A program made the position numbers and the translations under genes. A stretch of DNA of 64,000 nt from positions 22,571-86,570 of the forward strand of contig NZ_JAAXPW010000008.1 of the NCBI RefSeq assembly GCF_012396605.1. Direction: 5' to 3'. The notes beneath the pieces are model-generated. The model did no database searches. It was given only the letters and a program-made list of their open reading frames with translations, and was not told the DNA's origin. Source of the DNA: Ureibacillus thermosphaericus. Its GTDB lineage: Bacteria > Bacillota > Bacilli > Bacillales_A > Planococcaceae. Positions 34,015-43,524 of this stretch are shown one piece after another (the stretch's first letter is position 1; every line of letters starts with the position of its first letter).

Positions 34015-35791
34015 AAAAATTGCAAAATTAACAGCACCACCACCTAAATTAACCGTATCTCAGTGGGCAGATAAATATAGAGTATTATCGAAGGAATCAT
34101 CAGCGGAACACGGTAAATGGAATACGGACCGAGCGCCATATCAACGGGAAATTATGGATTCCATTAATAATCCTGATTATGAAGAAATTGTTGTGATGTC
34201 CTCTGCACAAGTTGGTAAATCAGAAATTATCAATAATATCATTGGTTATCATATTGATTATGATCCGTCGCCTATGTTATTAATGCAACCAACTTTAGAA
34301 ATGGCTGAGGCTTACTCAAAAGACAGAATTGCACCAATGATTAGAGATACACCATCCCTCGCCAAAAAAGTGAACAGTCCAAAAGCAAAAGATGGTAACA
34401 ACACTTTGCTTCAAAAAAAGTTTCCAGGAGGACATTTGACACTAGTTGGTGCCAATTCACCTGCAAGCTTAGCATCAAGACCAGTTCGAATTGTATTAGC
34501 GGATGAGGTTGACCGTTTTCCGTTGAGCGCAGGAACTGAGGGAGACCCGCTATCATTAGCGCACAAACGGACAAAAACGTTCTGGAATCGAAAAAAAATC
34601 TCGGTTTCCACTCCAACTATTAAGGGGGCTTCAAGAATTGAGGCTGAGTATAATGAAAGCACAATGGAACAGTGGTGCGTATCGTGCCCGTCATGCGGTA
34701 AATTTCAACCTTATGTTTGGGAACAAATAAGATTTGAACCAGTTGGCATGGAATGTATTTATTGTAAATCGCTACATACAGAAGTCGAGTGGAAATCAAG
34801 GCCTGGAAAATGGATTGCAAGGAATCCAGAAGCAAGAAAAAGAGGATTTCACTTAAATGCTTTCGCTTCACCTTGGGAATCTTGGGAAAATATTATTCAT
34901 GAATTCAAGGAAGCAAAAAGGAAAGGTCCAGAAACATTAAAAACATGGAAAAACACAACTTTGGGAGAATCCTGGGAAGAAAAGCCACAAGAGCATGACC
35001 ACAATAAATTAATGCAACGAAGAGAAGAATATCAGCATGATATTCCTGATGGCGTATTAGTTTTAACAGCTGGTGTAGACGTTCAAGATGACCGATTGGA
35101 AGTAGAAGTGGTTGGTTGGGGTCTTGGTGAAACTAGTTGGGGTATCGAATATAAAGTTTTCTACGGTGACCCTGGTCAACAAGCCGTTTGGGACCAATTG
35201 GATTCATTTTTGCTTAAAGAGTGGTATACATCTGCAGGAGTAAAACTTACGGTATCGGCAACGTGTGTCGATAGTGGTGGGCATTACACGTCCGAAGTTT
35301 ATGATTTTTGTAAAGAACGAGAATATCGACGAATATTTGCTGTAAAAGGTAAGGGAGGAACGGGAATTCCGTTCATTTCGAAACCTAGTAAAGTAGGAAT
35401 CAAAAAAGATACGTATTTATTCCACATTGGCGTTAACGAAGGAAAAGATATTATATACGGTAGATTAAAAATTGAAGATCCAGAAAAGCATGGTTATTGC
35501 CATTTTCCAGTGAATAAGGAAAAAGGTTATGACGAGGCTTATTTTATTGGCTTAACATCAGAATACAAAAAACCCAAACGTGTAAATGGACTGATTAGAT
35601 ATGAATGGGTGAAACGTTCTTCAAACGTGAGGAACGAGCCTCTAGATTTACGAAACTACGCATTGGCTGCATTGAAAATTTTAAATCCAGATTTAGAGTA
35701 TTTGCATAAAAACAATCTTACTGGAGCGGTTTATAACCAAACTGTTAGACGTAGAAAAAGGAGAAGAAGAGTGATTTCGAAAGGACTGTAA
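33983..35791 (+). CDS. Terminase large subunit, GpA family
   Basis: 602 residues. ATPase motor and nuclease of the lambda GpA type: Walker A-like SSAQVGKSEI near residue 70, Walker B-like VLADEVDRFP, a zinc-ribbon-like CPSCGKFQ...CIYC, and the nuclease region from VDVQDDRLEVEVVG onward. ATG 33983 lies 6 nt after AGAGGAAG; ATG 33977 is an alternative. The lambda type suggests cos packaging. Confidence 0.92.
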   Translation: MVRKHTLILFKKIAKLTAPPPKLTVSQWADKYRVLSKESSAEHGKWNTDRAPYQREIMDSINNPDYEEIVVMSSAQVGKSEIINNIIGYHIDYDPSPMLLMQPTLEMAEAYSKDRIAPMIRDTPSLAKKVNSPKAKDGNNTLLQKKFPGGHLTLVGANSPASLASRPVRIVLADEVDRFPLSAGTEGDPLSLAHKRTKTFWNRKKISVSTPTIKGASRIEAEYNESTMEQWCVSCPSCGKFQPYVWEQIRFEPVGMECIYCKSLHTEVEWKSRPGKWIARNPEARKRGFHLNAFASPWESWENIIHEFKEAKRKGPETLKTWKNTTLGESWEEKPQEHDHNKLMQRREEYQHDIPDGVLVLTAGVDVQDDRLEVEVVGWGLGETSWGIEYKVFYGDPGQQAVWDQLDSFLLKEWYTSAGVKLTVSATCVDSGGHYTSEVYDFCKEREYRRIFAVKGKGGTGIPFISKPSKVGIKKDTYLFHIGVNEGKDIIYGRLKIEDPEKHGYCHFPVNKEKGYDEAYFIGLTSEYKKPKRVNGLIRYEWVKRSSNVRNEPLDLRNYALAALKILNPDLEYLHKNNLTGAVYNQTVRRRKRRRRVISKGL

Positions 35792-35794
35792 AAT

Positions 35795-36028
35795 ATGGCT
35801 TTCACAGTAAAAGAATGTAGAGAAAGGTTGAAAATTTGGCTGGATGCTGAGGCAGCAATTGCTTCTGGTCAAAGCTATTCGATTGATAACAGAAAACTAG
35901 AAAGAGCAAATTTATCTCAGGTACGTGAACAAATAAAGTTTTGGCAAAAAGAATTAGCGAAAGCAGAAGCACGGGAAAGTGGTCGAGGAAGAAGGAGAGT
36001 GACGCGGATCGTGCCAAGAGATTTATAG
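35795..36028 (+). CDS. DUF6148-like head-joining protein
   Basis: 77 residues: WLDAEAAIASGQSYSID ... LSQVREQIKFWQKEL ... RRVTRIVPRDL. The pattern and the position between terminase and portal fit DUF6148, equivalent to lambda gpW. Confidence 0.72.
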   Translation: MAFTVKECRERLKIWLDAEAAIASGQSYSIDNRKLERANLSQVREQIKFWQKELAKAEARESGRGRRRVTRIVPRDL

Positions 36029-36046
36029 AAAGCGAGGTGAAAGGGT

Positions 36047-37603
36047 TTGAATTTATTAGATAAAGCTATTTCGGTGGTTTCCCCAGAGAGAGCGTTGAAA
36101 AGAAATTATGCAAGAAGAAAATTAGAATTGCTGAATTCTGGGTATTCAAACGGCGGAGCAAGTAAGCGAAAAAAATCCATGCTTGGCTGGATTTTTAAAG
36201 GTGGAAGTACAAAAGAGGATATTGATGATAATTTAGATACCTTACGCCAACGATCCCGTGACCTTTATATGAATACTCCTCTTGCAACCGGGTCATTAAA
36301 AACGATTCGAACGAATGTAGTTGGCGCTGGCCTACGTTTAAATGCTCAGATTGATTATGAATTTCTAGGGTTAACAGAAGAAGAAGCTGATGAGTGGGAA
36401 GCGGCAGCAGAAAGAGAATTTGAGTTGTGGTCTGAAAGTTTGATGTGTGATGCCATGCAGATGCATGATTTTTACGAGCTGCAGCAATTGGCTTTCCTGT
36501 CATTTTTGATGTCTGGGGAAGTTTTTGCTTTGTTGCCTTATCGAGATAATCCGCAAAATCCGTATTCTTTGAGAGTCCAATTAATTGAAGCAGATAGAGT
36601 TTGTGCCCCACCAGGCAACAATCCAAATATTATCAATGGTGTTGAACTCGGTAAGTTTGGTGAAGTGGTAGCTTATCACATTTCCAAACAACATCCATTG
36701 GCGCTTTCATCAAGTAGAAATGAATGGATCCGTATAGAAAAATTCGGTAAAAAAACTGGAAGGCAAAATGTGCTTCATCTTATGGAGTCGGAACGGCCGG
36801 AGCAACGCAGAGGGGTGCCGATATTAGCGCCGGTTATAGAATCGTTGAAACAGCTTGACCGATACACAGAAGCGGAATTAATGGCAGCTTTAGTATCATC
36901 GTTATTTACAGTTTTCATCGAAATGGAAGACTCGGGATATGATGGTCCGCCATTAGATGACGCAATTCCAGAACAAGAGCAAGTTGATCATGATGATGAA
37001 ACATCTTATGAATTAGGGCCAGGTGCTATTGTTGCTTTAGGGGAAGGTGAAAAAGCAACTACAGCTAACCCTGCTCGTAATAATGCTTCATTTGATCCGT
37101 TTGTTGTATCAATTTGTAGACAAATTGGGTCAGCTTTAGAACTGCCTTATGAATTATTGTTAAAACACTTTACAAGCTCTTATTCTGCTTCTCGCGGCGC
37201 GTTGTTGGAAGCATGGAAAATGTTCAAAATGCGTCGAGAGTGGATTGCAAAAAGATTTTGCCAACCAATATATGAAGAATTCTTAACAGAAGCTGTTTTG
37301 CTAGGCCGTATTCAAGCGCCTGGCTTTTTTAATGACCCGATGATACGTAAAGCTTACTGTAAAGCTGAATGGAACGGCCCAAGCCAAGGACAATTGGACC
37401 CACTCAAAGAAGTGAATGCAGCGATTAAACGTGTGGAGAATGGATTTAGTACCCGTACAAAAGAAACGGTCGAATTAACTGGAGGCGATTTCTGGAGAAA
37501 TCATTTGCTTCGTATTCGCGAAGAAAAGGCACGGAGGGAATCTGGATTAGACGCTAAATATGAAGAACTTCAAAAGGAGGTGAGAGAGGGAGATGAAGAT
37601 TGA
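36047..37603 (+). CDS. Portal protein, lambda gpB family
   Basis: 518 residues. Phage_portal_2 features: RSRDLYMNTPLATGSLKTIRTNVVG, FLMSGEVFALLPY and the stretch SSYSASRGALLEAWKMFKMRR. Forms the dodecameric DNA channel of the head. TTG start behind GAGGTGAAAGGG. Overlaps the protease gene by 11 bp. Confidence 0.92.
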   Translation: MNLLDKAISVVSPERALKRNYARRKLELLNSGYSNGGASKRKKSMLGWIFKGGSTKEDIDDNLDTLRQRSRDLYMNTPLATGSLKTIRTNVVGAGLRLNAQIDYEFLGLTEEEADEWEAAAEREFELWSESLMCDAMQMHDFYELQQLAFLSFLMSGEVFALLPYRDNPQNPYSLRVQLIEADRVCAPPGNNPNIINGVELGKFGEVVAYHISKQHPLALSSSRNEWIRIEKFGKKTGRQNVLHLMESERPEQRRGVPILAPVIESLKQLDRYTEAELMAALVSSLFTVFIEMEDSGYDGPPLDDAIPEQEQVDHDDETSYELGPGAIVALGEGEKATTANPARNNASFDPFVVSICRQIGSALELPYELLLKHFTSSYSASRGALLEAWKMFKMRREWIAKRFCQPIYEEFLTEAVLLGRIQAPGFFNDPMIRKAYCKAEWNGPSQGQLDPLKEVNAAIKRVENGFSTRTKETVELTGGDFWRNHLLRIREEKARRESGLDAKYEELQKEVREGDED

Positions 37604-38639
37604 AATCAAAGGACCAATTATTCCAGACAGCCACCAATGGGTGTATGACTTGTTCAGAATACCAGCAACTAGTCCATCCAAAGTTTCGAGAGTGGTTGAA
37701 AATGCTATTCGAAACAATGTCAAAGAATTAAATGTTGTTATCAATAGCGGTGGCGGTTCGGTTTTTAGTGCATCTGAAATCTATACCGAATTAAAAAAAT
37801 TTGCTGGCAATGTCAAAGTAGAAATTGTTGGGGTTGCAGCAAGCGCTGCCAGTGTGATTGCGATGGCTGGGACCCATATTGCAATGGCTCCAACATCGCA
37901 ATTGATGATTCATAATGCAATGAATAGCGCAGAAGGCGATTATCGAGTGATGAATCATAACAGTGATTTCTTGCAAAAAGTGAACCGTTCAATCATGAAT
38001 GCTTATATCTCTAAAACAGGGAAAACGGTGGATGAATTAAAACAATTAATGGATGCAGAAACATGGATGACTGCACAGGAAGCAAAAGAAGCCGGTTTCA
38101 TCGATGAAATCATGTTTGAAAGTGAAGTGGGAGCAGTTGCAAGCATGAATATACCCGAATTATCTGGCGGTATGTTGCCAGAAGAAGTTATTAATCGGAT
38201 GAGAGAATTGTTGGCAAGCCAAGAAAAAGGTATTTCTGTTGTGAACAGTGTTGGAGTCCAACAAAACATCAAAGAAGGAGTGAATAAAAAAATGGATTTG
38301 CAGGAATTAAAAAATCAATATCCTGAATTAGTTGAACAAATTAAGAACGAAGCGAAAGAAGAAGCAATTGCTGCGGAACGCAAACGTATCCAAGAAATTG
38401 AAAATATTGCTGTGCCTGGTGCAGAAGAAATTATTAATAAGGCGAAATTCGAAACAGGTGCAACTGCAGGTGAAGTAGCTGTTGAAATACTGAAAAATGA
38501 CGCATTAAAAAAATCGATGATGTTGCAAAACATTAAAGAAGATGCACAGATAATCAATGAAGTAGAAGCAAATGCACTACCACAATCAAAAGATGAAGAA
38601 GTAGATGCATTGATTAATAAAGTGTTAGGAGGTAAGTAA
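37593..38639 (+). CDS. ClpP-like head maturation protease with scaffold domain
   Basis: 348 residues. Residues ~1-190 are a ClpP/S14-type protease: INSGGGSVFSASEIY, the Ser nucleophile in AASAASVIAMAG and His in LMIHNAMNSAEG. Residues ~234-348 are charged and helical, as expected of a scaffold. An in-frame ATG at 38292 behind AAGGAG could yield the scaffold alone, like lambda C/Nu3. Confidence 0.9.
   Translation: MKIEIKGPIIPDSHQWVYDLFRIPATSPSKVSRVVENAIRNNVKELNVVINSGGGSVFSASEIYTELKKFAGNVKVEIVGVAASAASVIAMAGTHIAMAPTSQLMIHNAMNSAEGDYRVMNHNSDFLQKVNRSIMNAYISKTGKTVDELKQLMDAETWMTAQEAKEAGFIDEIMFESEVGAVASMNIPELSGGMLPEEVINRMRELLASQEKGISVVNSVGVQQNIKEGVNKKMDLQELKNQYPELVEQIKNEAKEEAIAAERKRIQEIENIAVPGAEEIINKAKFETGATAGEVAVEILKNDALKKSMMLQNIKEDAQIINEVEANALPQSKDEEVDALINKVLGGK
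38292..38639 (+). CDS. Possible nested scaffold protein
   Basis: 115 residues starting MDLQELKNQYPELVEQIKNE, in the same frame as the protease. AAGGAG at 38275-38280, 11 nt before the ATG. Acidic-basic helical composition. Inferred from the lambda Nu3 arrangement. Confidence 0.45.
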   Translation: MDLQELKNQYPELVEQIKNEAKEEAIAAERKRIQEIENIAVPGAEEIINKAKFETGATAGEVAVEILKNDALKKSMMLQNIKEDAQIINEVEANALPQSKDEEVDALINKVLGGK

Positions 38640-38640
38640 T

Positions 38641-39006
38641 ATGCGAGTTTTAGAGTTTGACAACCTTTTAGCTGGATTTCAGTCGGATGTGGTAACTGAA
38701 CCGATTACAGTTGCGCCAGGTCAAGAACTGTCAGTCGGTCAGGTTTTTGCATTAAATGCAGAAGGACAAGCTGTTGCTATGACATCTGAAAGCAATGTAA
38801 CGGATGTTTATGGCATTATGGCTGATGCAGTAGCAACATCCGCAGGAGAAACAAAAGAAGCAGTTTGCTATGTACGCGGTGAATTTAATGCGCGTAAAAT
38901 TATTATTCCAGAAGGTGCAAACCAAGTGGAATACAAAAAGGTTTTAAGCAATATCGGAATCACATTAAGAAATACAATCGCGGCTGATCCGCAAGGGGAG
39001 GAATAA
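38641..39006 (+). CDS. Head decoration protein, lambda gpD-like
   Basis: 121 residues, beta-rich: QELSVGQVFALNAEGQAVAM ... VYGIMADAVATSAGETKEAV. The position between protease and capsid and the pattern fit the gpD-like decoration family that caps the capsid three-folds. RBS AGGAGG. Confidence 0.85.
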   Translation: MRVLEFDNLLAGFQSDVVTEPITVAPGQELSVGQVFALNAEGQAVAMTSESNVTDVYGIMADAVATSAGETKEAVCYVRGEFNARKIIIPEGANQVEYKKVLSNIGITLRNTIAADPQGEE

Positions 39007-39009
39007 TCA

Positions 39010-40035
39010 ATGGCAGTAGATTTATTTGAAACTCGTACAATGTTAAAATTCGTGGAACGTATGCCACGTGTTACTACATTTGTTCGTGACACTTTGTTTA
39101 AGGAAAAAGAGTTGTCACCTACTAATAAAGTTGATGTTGATATTAAAAAAGGGAGAGCAAAAGTTGCTCCATATGTAAGTGAAAAAATTGGCGGAAAAGT
39201 TGTCGAAAACAGCGGATTCCGTACAGAAACATTTGAACCACCTTTAGTAGCACCAACAACAATTACTACAGCTGCAGATTTACAAAAACGACTAATGGGT
39301 GAAAATATTTATTCTTCAAGAACACCAGACGAACGTGCTGCTGAAAAACTAGTAAAAGATTTACAAGATTTAGACGACATGATTACACGTCGTGAAGAAG
39401 TAATGTGTGCTCAAGCTATTTTCGATGGAGAAATCCAAGTAAAAGGCGATGGTGTAGATTATGTCATTTCTTTTAATCATACAAATCGCGAAACATTATC
39501 TGGTCAAAATTTATGGAGCGAACCAACATCTAACAAATACGCTGATCTAAAACGTTGGGTACGTACAGTACAACAAACAGGCTTTGTAAATCCAGATGTT
39601 GTTGTAATTTCACCTGATGTTACAGATGTCCTTTTAAAAGATGAAGACATCTTAAAACTATTAGACATTAGAAACGTGAATATCGGTGAATTCAAACCTC
39701 AAAATTTACCGAATGGGGCAACATATATCGGTAGAATTTCAGGGGTAGGCGATATTTATGAATATTCAGCAACTTATTATGATGACATCGAAGAAAAAGT
39801 AAAACCAATTGTACCAGATGGAACAATTGCATTAATTTCGACAGAAGCTGAATTCACTATGGCATATGCAGCTATTACTATTGCTAAAGGTGATGATTTA
39901 GTAACTTATGAAGCTGATCGTGTTCCAGATTCTTGGACAGAAAAACGCCCTGCACGTAAAATCTTACAATTAAGCTCTAAGCCACTTCCAATTCCAAAAG
40001 AAGTAAATAGCTGGTTTGTTGCAAAAGTGCTATAG
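39010..40035 (+). CDS. Major capsid protein, gpE family
   Basis: 341 residues, the length of lambda gpE. HK97-fold capsid protein; DLFETRTMLKFVERMPRVTTFVRDT and DLDDMITRREEVMCAQAI are family-typical. Codon usage is more host-like than its neighbours, as expected for the most abundant virion protein. Confidence 0.92.
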   Translation: MAVDLFETRTMLKFVERMPRVTTFVRDTLFKEKELSPTNKVDVDIKKGRAKVAPYVSEKIGGKVVENSGFRTETFEPPLVAPTTITTAADLQKRLMGENIYSSRTPDERAAEKLVKDLQDLDDMITRREEVMCAQAIFDGEIQVKGDGVDYVISFNHTNRETLSGQNLWSEPTSNKYADLKRWVRTVQQTGFVNPDVVVISPDVTDVLLKDEDILKLLDIRNVNIGEFKPQNLPNGATYIGRISGVGDIYEYSATYYDDIEEKVKPIVPDGTIALISTEAEFTMAYAAITIAKGDDLVTYEADRVPDSWTEKRPARKILQLSSKPLPIPKEVNSWFVAKVL

Positions 40036-40047
40036 GAGGCGATTTAA

Positions 40048-40413
40048 TTGATTAGAGCAAAACACACAATCCGTCACAACGATATCACTTATAAAAAAGG
40101 GGCAATTATTGAAGGGCTCAGTAAAAGTGAAGAAGAAAGACTTGTTGTTTTAAAAGCTGCAGAATATGTACTTTCACCAGAAGAGGAACTTAAGAAGCAA
40201 CAAGTCAAAGGTGATAAAGTTGAAATTTCGCCAACTGAATTTGAGGAACTTCGCGCGGCACTAGATGAAGAATACAACGCCGAAGAATTAAAACGCGCGG
40301 CAAAAGCAGTCGGTGTTGATTTGAACGGTGCAACAACAAAAGCTGAAGTAATTGCTGCAATTATTAACCAAGGTAAAGCTGATGAATTGTTAGAGGATGA
40401 TACAGATGAATAA
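40048..40413 (+). CDS. Head protein with HeH/LEM-like C-terminus
   Basis: 121 residues. The C-terminal segment YNAEELKRAAKAVGVDL then TKAEVIAAIINQ resembles a HeH/LEM/SAP-type helix-extended-helix fold that can bind DNA. TTG start behind GGAGG. Probably a head-completion or FI-like protein. Confidence 0.6.
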   Translation: MIRAKHTIRHNDITYKKGAIIEGLSKSEEERLVVLKAAEYVLSPEEELKKQQVKGDKVEISPTEFEELRAALDEEYNAEELKRAAKAVGVDLNGATTKAEVIAAIINQGKADELLEDDTDE

Positions 40414-40744
40414 TAAGACGTTCAAAGACTTCGTGAATGAAGATTTGAATGTCTTTTTTAATTTAGATGAATTTGGAGAAGAGCATGAGTTGGATGGAGA
40501 AGTTCTCACTCTAATAGTTGTTGATTCTAAAAACGACGATAATTTTACTGGCTATCCGAGAGAACAATTATATGCAAGTCAAGAAGTATATAAACATCAA
40601 AAAATTATCTATGTCAAAGCTGCAGATTACTTTGTTCCAAAAGTAGACAGCATAATTAATCTTGACGGCGAGGAATTATACGTAGATGAAGCTGAAGAGA
40701 ATATGGGGATTATTCGAATCCTTGCATCTTCGCATGAAAGCTAG
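40406..40744 (+). CDS. Head-tail joining protein (putative)
   Basis: 112 residues. Start ATG 40406 behind AGAGGATG. Position after the capsid genes and the beta-rich C-terminus (KVDSIINLDGEELYVDEAEE) suggest a head-tail connector. No firm family. Confidence 0.6.
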   Translation: MNNKTFKDFVNEDLNVFFNLDEFGEEHELDGEVLTLIVVDSKNDDNFTGYPREQLYASQEVYKHQKIIYVKAADYFVPKVDSIINLDGEELYVDEAEENMGIIRILASSHES

Positions 40745-41299
40745 GTGTTTAAACTGATACAGATTAGAGTAGATCACGCTGAACAATTAGAACGACTTTT
40801 TTCAATCGCGCCAAAAGAAGCAAAAATTATTTTATGGAGAGGGATAAACCGTGCTGCCACTGCAGCTAGGACAAGAGCAAGTGTTAGTATACGAGCTCGA
40901 TATATTATAAAAGCTGCTGATATTAAACGTAGAATTAAAATCCGAAAAGCTACTGCTAGTCATTTATCAGCACAGTTACGAGCAAGCGGACCTGTCACAC
41001 CACTACTAAAATTTGATGTAACACCTAAATTTCCTGATATTATGCCGGTTCATGCTAGAGTGTTGAAAAGTTCAACAAAAAAACCGATCCGATCAGGTTT
41101 TGTTACACGAACAAAGAAAAATTATGTAAATGTGTTTACAAGAGTTGGTCAAAGTCGTTATCCAATCCAAGGACATTTTGGTCCATCCATAGCTCAAATG
41201 ATGGGTCACGAAGAACCTTTAAATGATATTATCACTCGAGCACAAGAAATATTAGACAAACGTCTAGAACATGAACTATCTAGGCTACTTTGGGGGTAA
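40745..41299 (+). CDS. Minor tail protein Z-like
   Basis: 184 residues, basic N-terminal half (LWRGINRAATAARTRASVSIRARYIIKAADIKRR) typical of the GPZ family, which joins tails to heads. GTG start directly after the preceding stop. Confidence 0.75.
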   Translation: MFKLIQIRVDHAEQLERLFSIAPKEAKIILWRGINRAATAARTRASVSIRARYIIKAADIKRRIKIRKATASHLSAQLRASGPVTPLLKFDVTPKFPDIMPVHARVLKSSTKKPIRSGFVTRTKKNYVNVFTRVGQSRYPIQGHFGPSIAQMMGHEEPLNDIITRAQEILDKRLEHELSRLLWG

Positions 41300-41305
41300 C
41301 AATTA

Positions 41306-41824
41306 ATGCATGATAATACACCTTTAGCGATGGTTTCGGCCATTGCTTCTTTTTTACAAGAAAACTTAAAAGACATGAGATTTCCATCAAAAAATGGTAT
41401 TGAAAAAACGGTTACTGTTCATAAAGGTTATTTACCTCCAATAAAGAACCTTAAACGTGGTGAAGAACAGGAATCTGATGACTATCCGTTTGTCATTGTT
41501 AGGTACCTAGGAGAAGAAGACGATACTGATAAAGAAAAGTGTATCTTAAACTTTCGTATTCTACTTGGTGCGTTCAATGATGATGCACAAAATGGCTGGA
41601 AAGACGTTGTGGGTTTATCGACTCGAATAAAATTCTTACTGAAACGTCAGAAATTTATAGGTAGCGGTGAACTAACAGGAAAAATAGAAACTGCAATTTA
41701 TGAGGAACAAATGAAACCAACATGGCATGGAGTAATGGATGTAAATTTTAAAATGCATTCAGCACAACAAGAAATAGGAGGGATGATAGAGGATGACTTC
41801 TTCGCGAAAAACTACCAAAAATAA
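41306..41824 (+). CDS. Tail terminator-like protein
   Basis: 172 residues. DDYPFVIVRYLGEEDDTDKEKC and the late position after Z-like fit tail-terminator/tail-completion proteins, but the family is not certain. It overlaps the next gene by 32 bp. Confidence 0.55.
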   Translation: MHDNTPLAMVSAIASFLQENLKDMRFPSKNGIEKTVTVHKGYLPPIKNLKRGEEQESDDYPFVIVRYLGEEDDTDKEKCILNFRILLGAFNDDAQNGWKDVVGLSTRIKFLLKRQKFIGSGELTGKIETAIYEEQMKPTWHGVMDVNFKMHSAQQEIGGMIEDDFFAKNYQK

Positions 41825-42065
41825 CAAAGAAAAAAACGTTCTTATCTACGTAGGTCCCACTGTAAAAGGACTATCGAGATATAGTTCTTTTATTGGAGGT
41901 TATCCAGAAATTCATAACGCCCACAAAGAAAATTGTCCTGCATTTACAACATTATTCATTGAACCTGAAAGACTAATTGACTTTGAGAAAAAATTAAAGA
42001 ATCCTAATTCGGTAGAATCAGCTTTTTATAAGAATGTAGAAAAATATTTTAGCGAGGTGAAATAA
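41793..42065 (+). CDS. Small tail protein of unknown function
   Basis: 90 residues beginning MTSSRKTTKNNKEKNVLIYVGP. The segment SSFIGGYPEIHNAHKENCPAFTTLFIEP resembles short proteins encoded just before tail sheath genes in myophages of Firmicutes. Function unknown. Confidence 0.6.
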   Translation: MTSSRKTTKNNKEKNVLIYVGPTVKGLSRYSSFIGGYPEIHNAHKENCPAFTTLFIEPERLIDFEKKLKNPNSVESAFYKNVEKYFSEVK

Positions 42066-42066
42066 A

Positions 42067-43512
42067 TTGTTTTATCACGGTTCACGAACGAAAGAATCAC
42101 GACCATCAGTAACGGTATCAACAGAAGCAACAGCTGCTTTACCTGTATATTTTGGCACAGCTCCTGTGAATTTAGCAGATGAAAAAAACGTTAACAAAGT
42201 TGTGCTTGCATACACATATGATGATGCAGTTAAAGCATTCGGTTACTCTGATGATTGGGAGAAATATACGTTATGTGAAGTTATTGATGCAGCATTTGAT
42301 AAGTTTAAAGTTGCACCAATATTATTAGTGAATGTACTAGATCCAGAAAAGCATAAAACTAGCAAATCAGAGGACTTAACTGTTAAGGATGGACAAGCAA
42401 AAATTGATACAGAAGGTGTTATTTTATCTTCTTTAAATATCACAGCAAATGCTACTCAACTTGAACAAGGAAAAGATTATGTTGCCTCTTTCGATGACGA
42501 AGGAAAAGTAATTATTGCTTTAATTACAAATACTGAAGCAACAACATTATCAGCAACTTTCAACGTGTTAGATACTTCGTTAGTTGCGGAAGTGGATATT
42601 ATTGGCGGTATCGATGTTAATACTGGTGACGTTACTGGATTAGAGTTAATCAACTTTGTATTTCCACAACATAGAATGGTACCCGGCATAATTTTAGCCC
42701 CAGGATTCTCTGAAAATCCGACTGTCGCTGCGGTAATGCGGGCGAAAGCGACATCTGTAAATACTTACTTTAAAGCATTTGCAATTACTGATGCCGATAC
42801 AACAGAAGCACCAAAATATACAGATGTTTCAAACTGGAAATTAGAAAATAGCTATACATCATCATTCGAAGCTATTGCTTGGCCAATGGCGGCTTATAAT
42901 AATAAGGTTTATCACATTTCTACTTTGGTTGCTTTGAGCATTTCAAAAATCGCTGCCGAAAATGGCGGATATCCTTACGAATCCCCGTCAAACAAAACAT
43001 TACCTATTAACAAAGCGGTAGTAAAAGCAGGCGCTGGAAAATACCAAGAAGTAATTATCCCTCCCGATGTTGCAAACGAGCTTAACAATCAAGGGATTTT
43101 AACGATTTTAAACTTTGTTGGCGGCTGGGTAGCATGGGGGAATATGACTGCAGCTTATCCAGAAGAAGATCATCTTGATGTTCCAAACAGATTTATCCCA
43201 ACTCGAATTATGCATAACTGGATTTGCAATACGATTGTATTAACAACTTGGTCTGATGTGGATGGACCAATACGTCCACGGATGATTGATAACATCTTAG
43301 ATAAAATGAACAACTGGATTAATAGTTTAGTAACAAATGAAGTGATATTAGGCGGTCGTATTGTTTTCTTGGCAGAAGATAATCCGATTGAACAGTTACA
43401 AAACGGAAAAGTTGTGTTTAGATATTACGTTGCAGAATCAGCTCCAGCGCAAGAAATTGAAAATATCATTGAATTTGATGCGACGTATTACAACGCATTA
43501 TTTGAATCTTAA
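42067..43512 (+). CDS. Contractile tail sheath protein
   Basis: 481 residues. RPSVTVSTEATAALPVYFGTAPVN at the start and the C-terminal half (IVLTTWSDVDGPIRPRMIDNILDKMN ... LGGRIVFLAEDNP) are those of P2 FI-type sheath proteins. It shows that the phage is a myovirus. TTG start with GCGAGGTG. Confidence 0.92.
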   Translation: MFYHGSRTKESRPSVTVSTEATAALPVYFGTAPVNLADEKNVNKVVLAYTYDDAVKAFGYSDDWEKYTLCEVIDAAFDKFKVAPILLVNVLDPEKHKTSKSEDLTVKDGQAKIDTEGVILSSLNITANATQLEQGKDYVASFDDEGKVIIALITNTEATTLSATFNVLDTSLVAEVDIIGGIDVNTGDVTGLELINFVFPQHRMVPGIILAPGFSENPTVAAVMRAKATSVNTYFKAFAITDADTTEAPKYTDVSNWKLENSYTSSFEAIAWPMAAYNNKVYHISTLVALSISKIAAENGGYPYESPSNKTLPINKAVVKAGAGKYQEVIIPPDVANELNNQGILTILNFVGGWVAWGNMTAAYPEEDHLDVPNRFIPTRIMHNWICNTIVLTTWSDVDGPIRPRMIDNILDKMNNWINSLVTNEVILGGRIVFLAEDNPIEQLQNGKVVFRYYVAESAPAQEIENIIEFDATYYNALFES

Positions 43513-43524
43513 TGAGGTGAGAAA

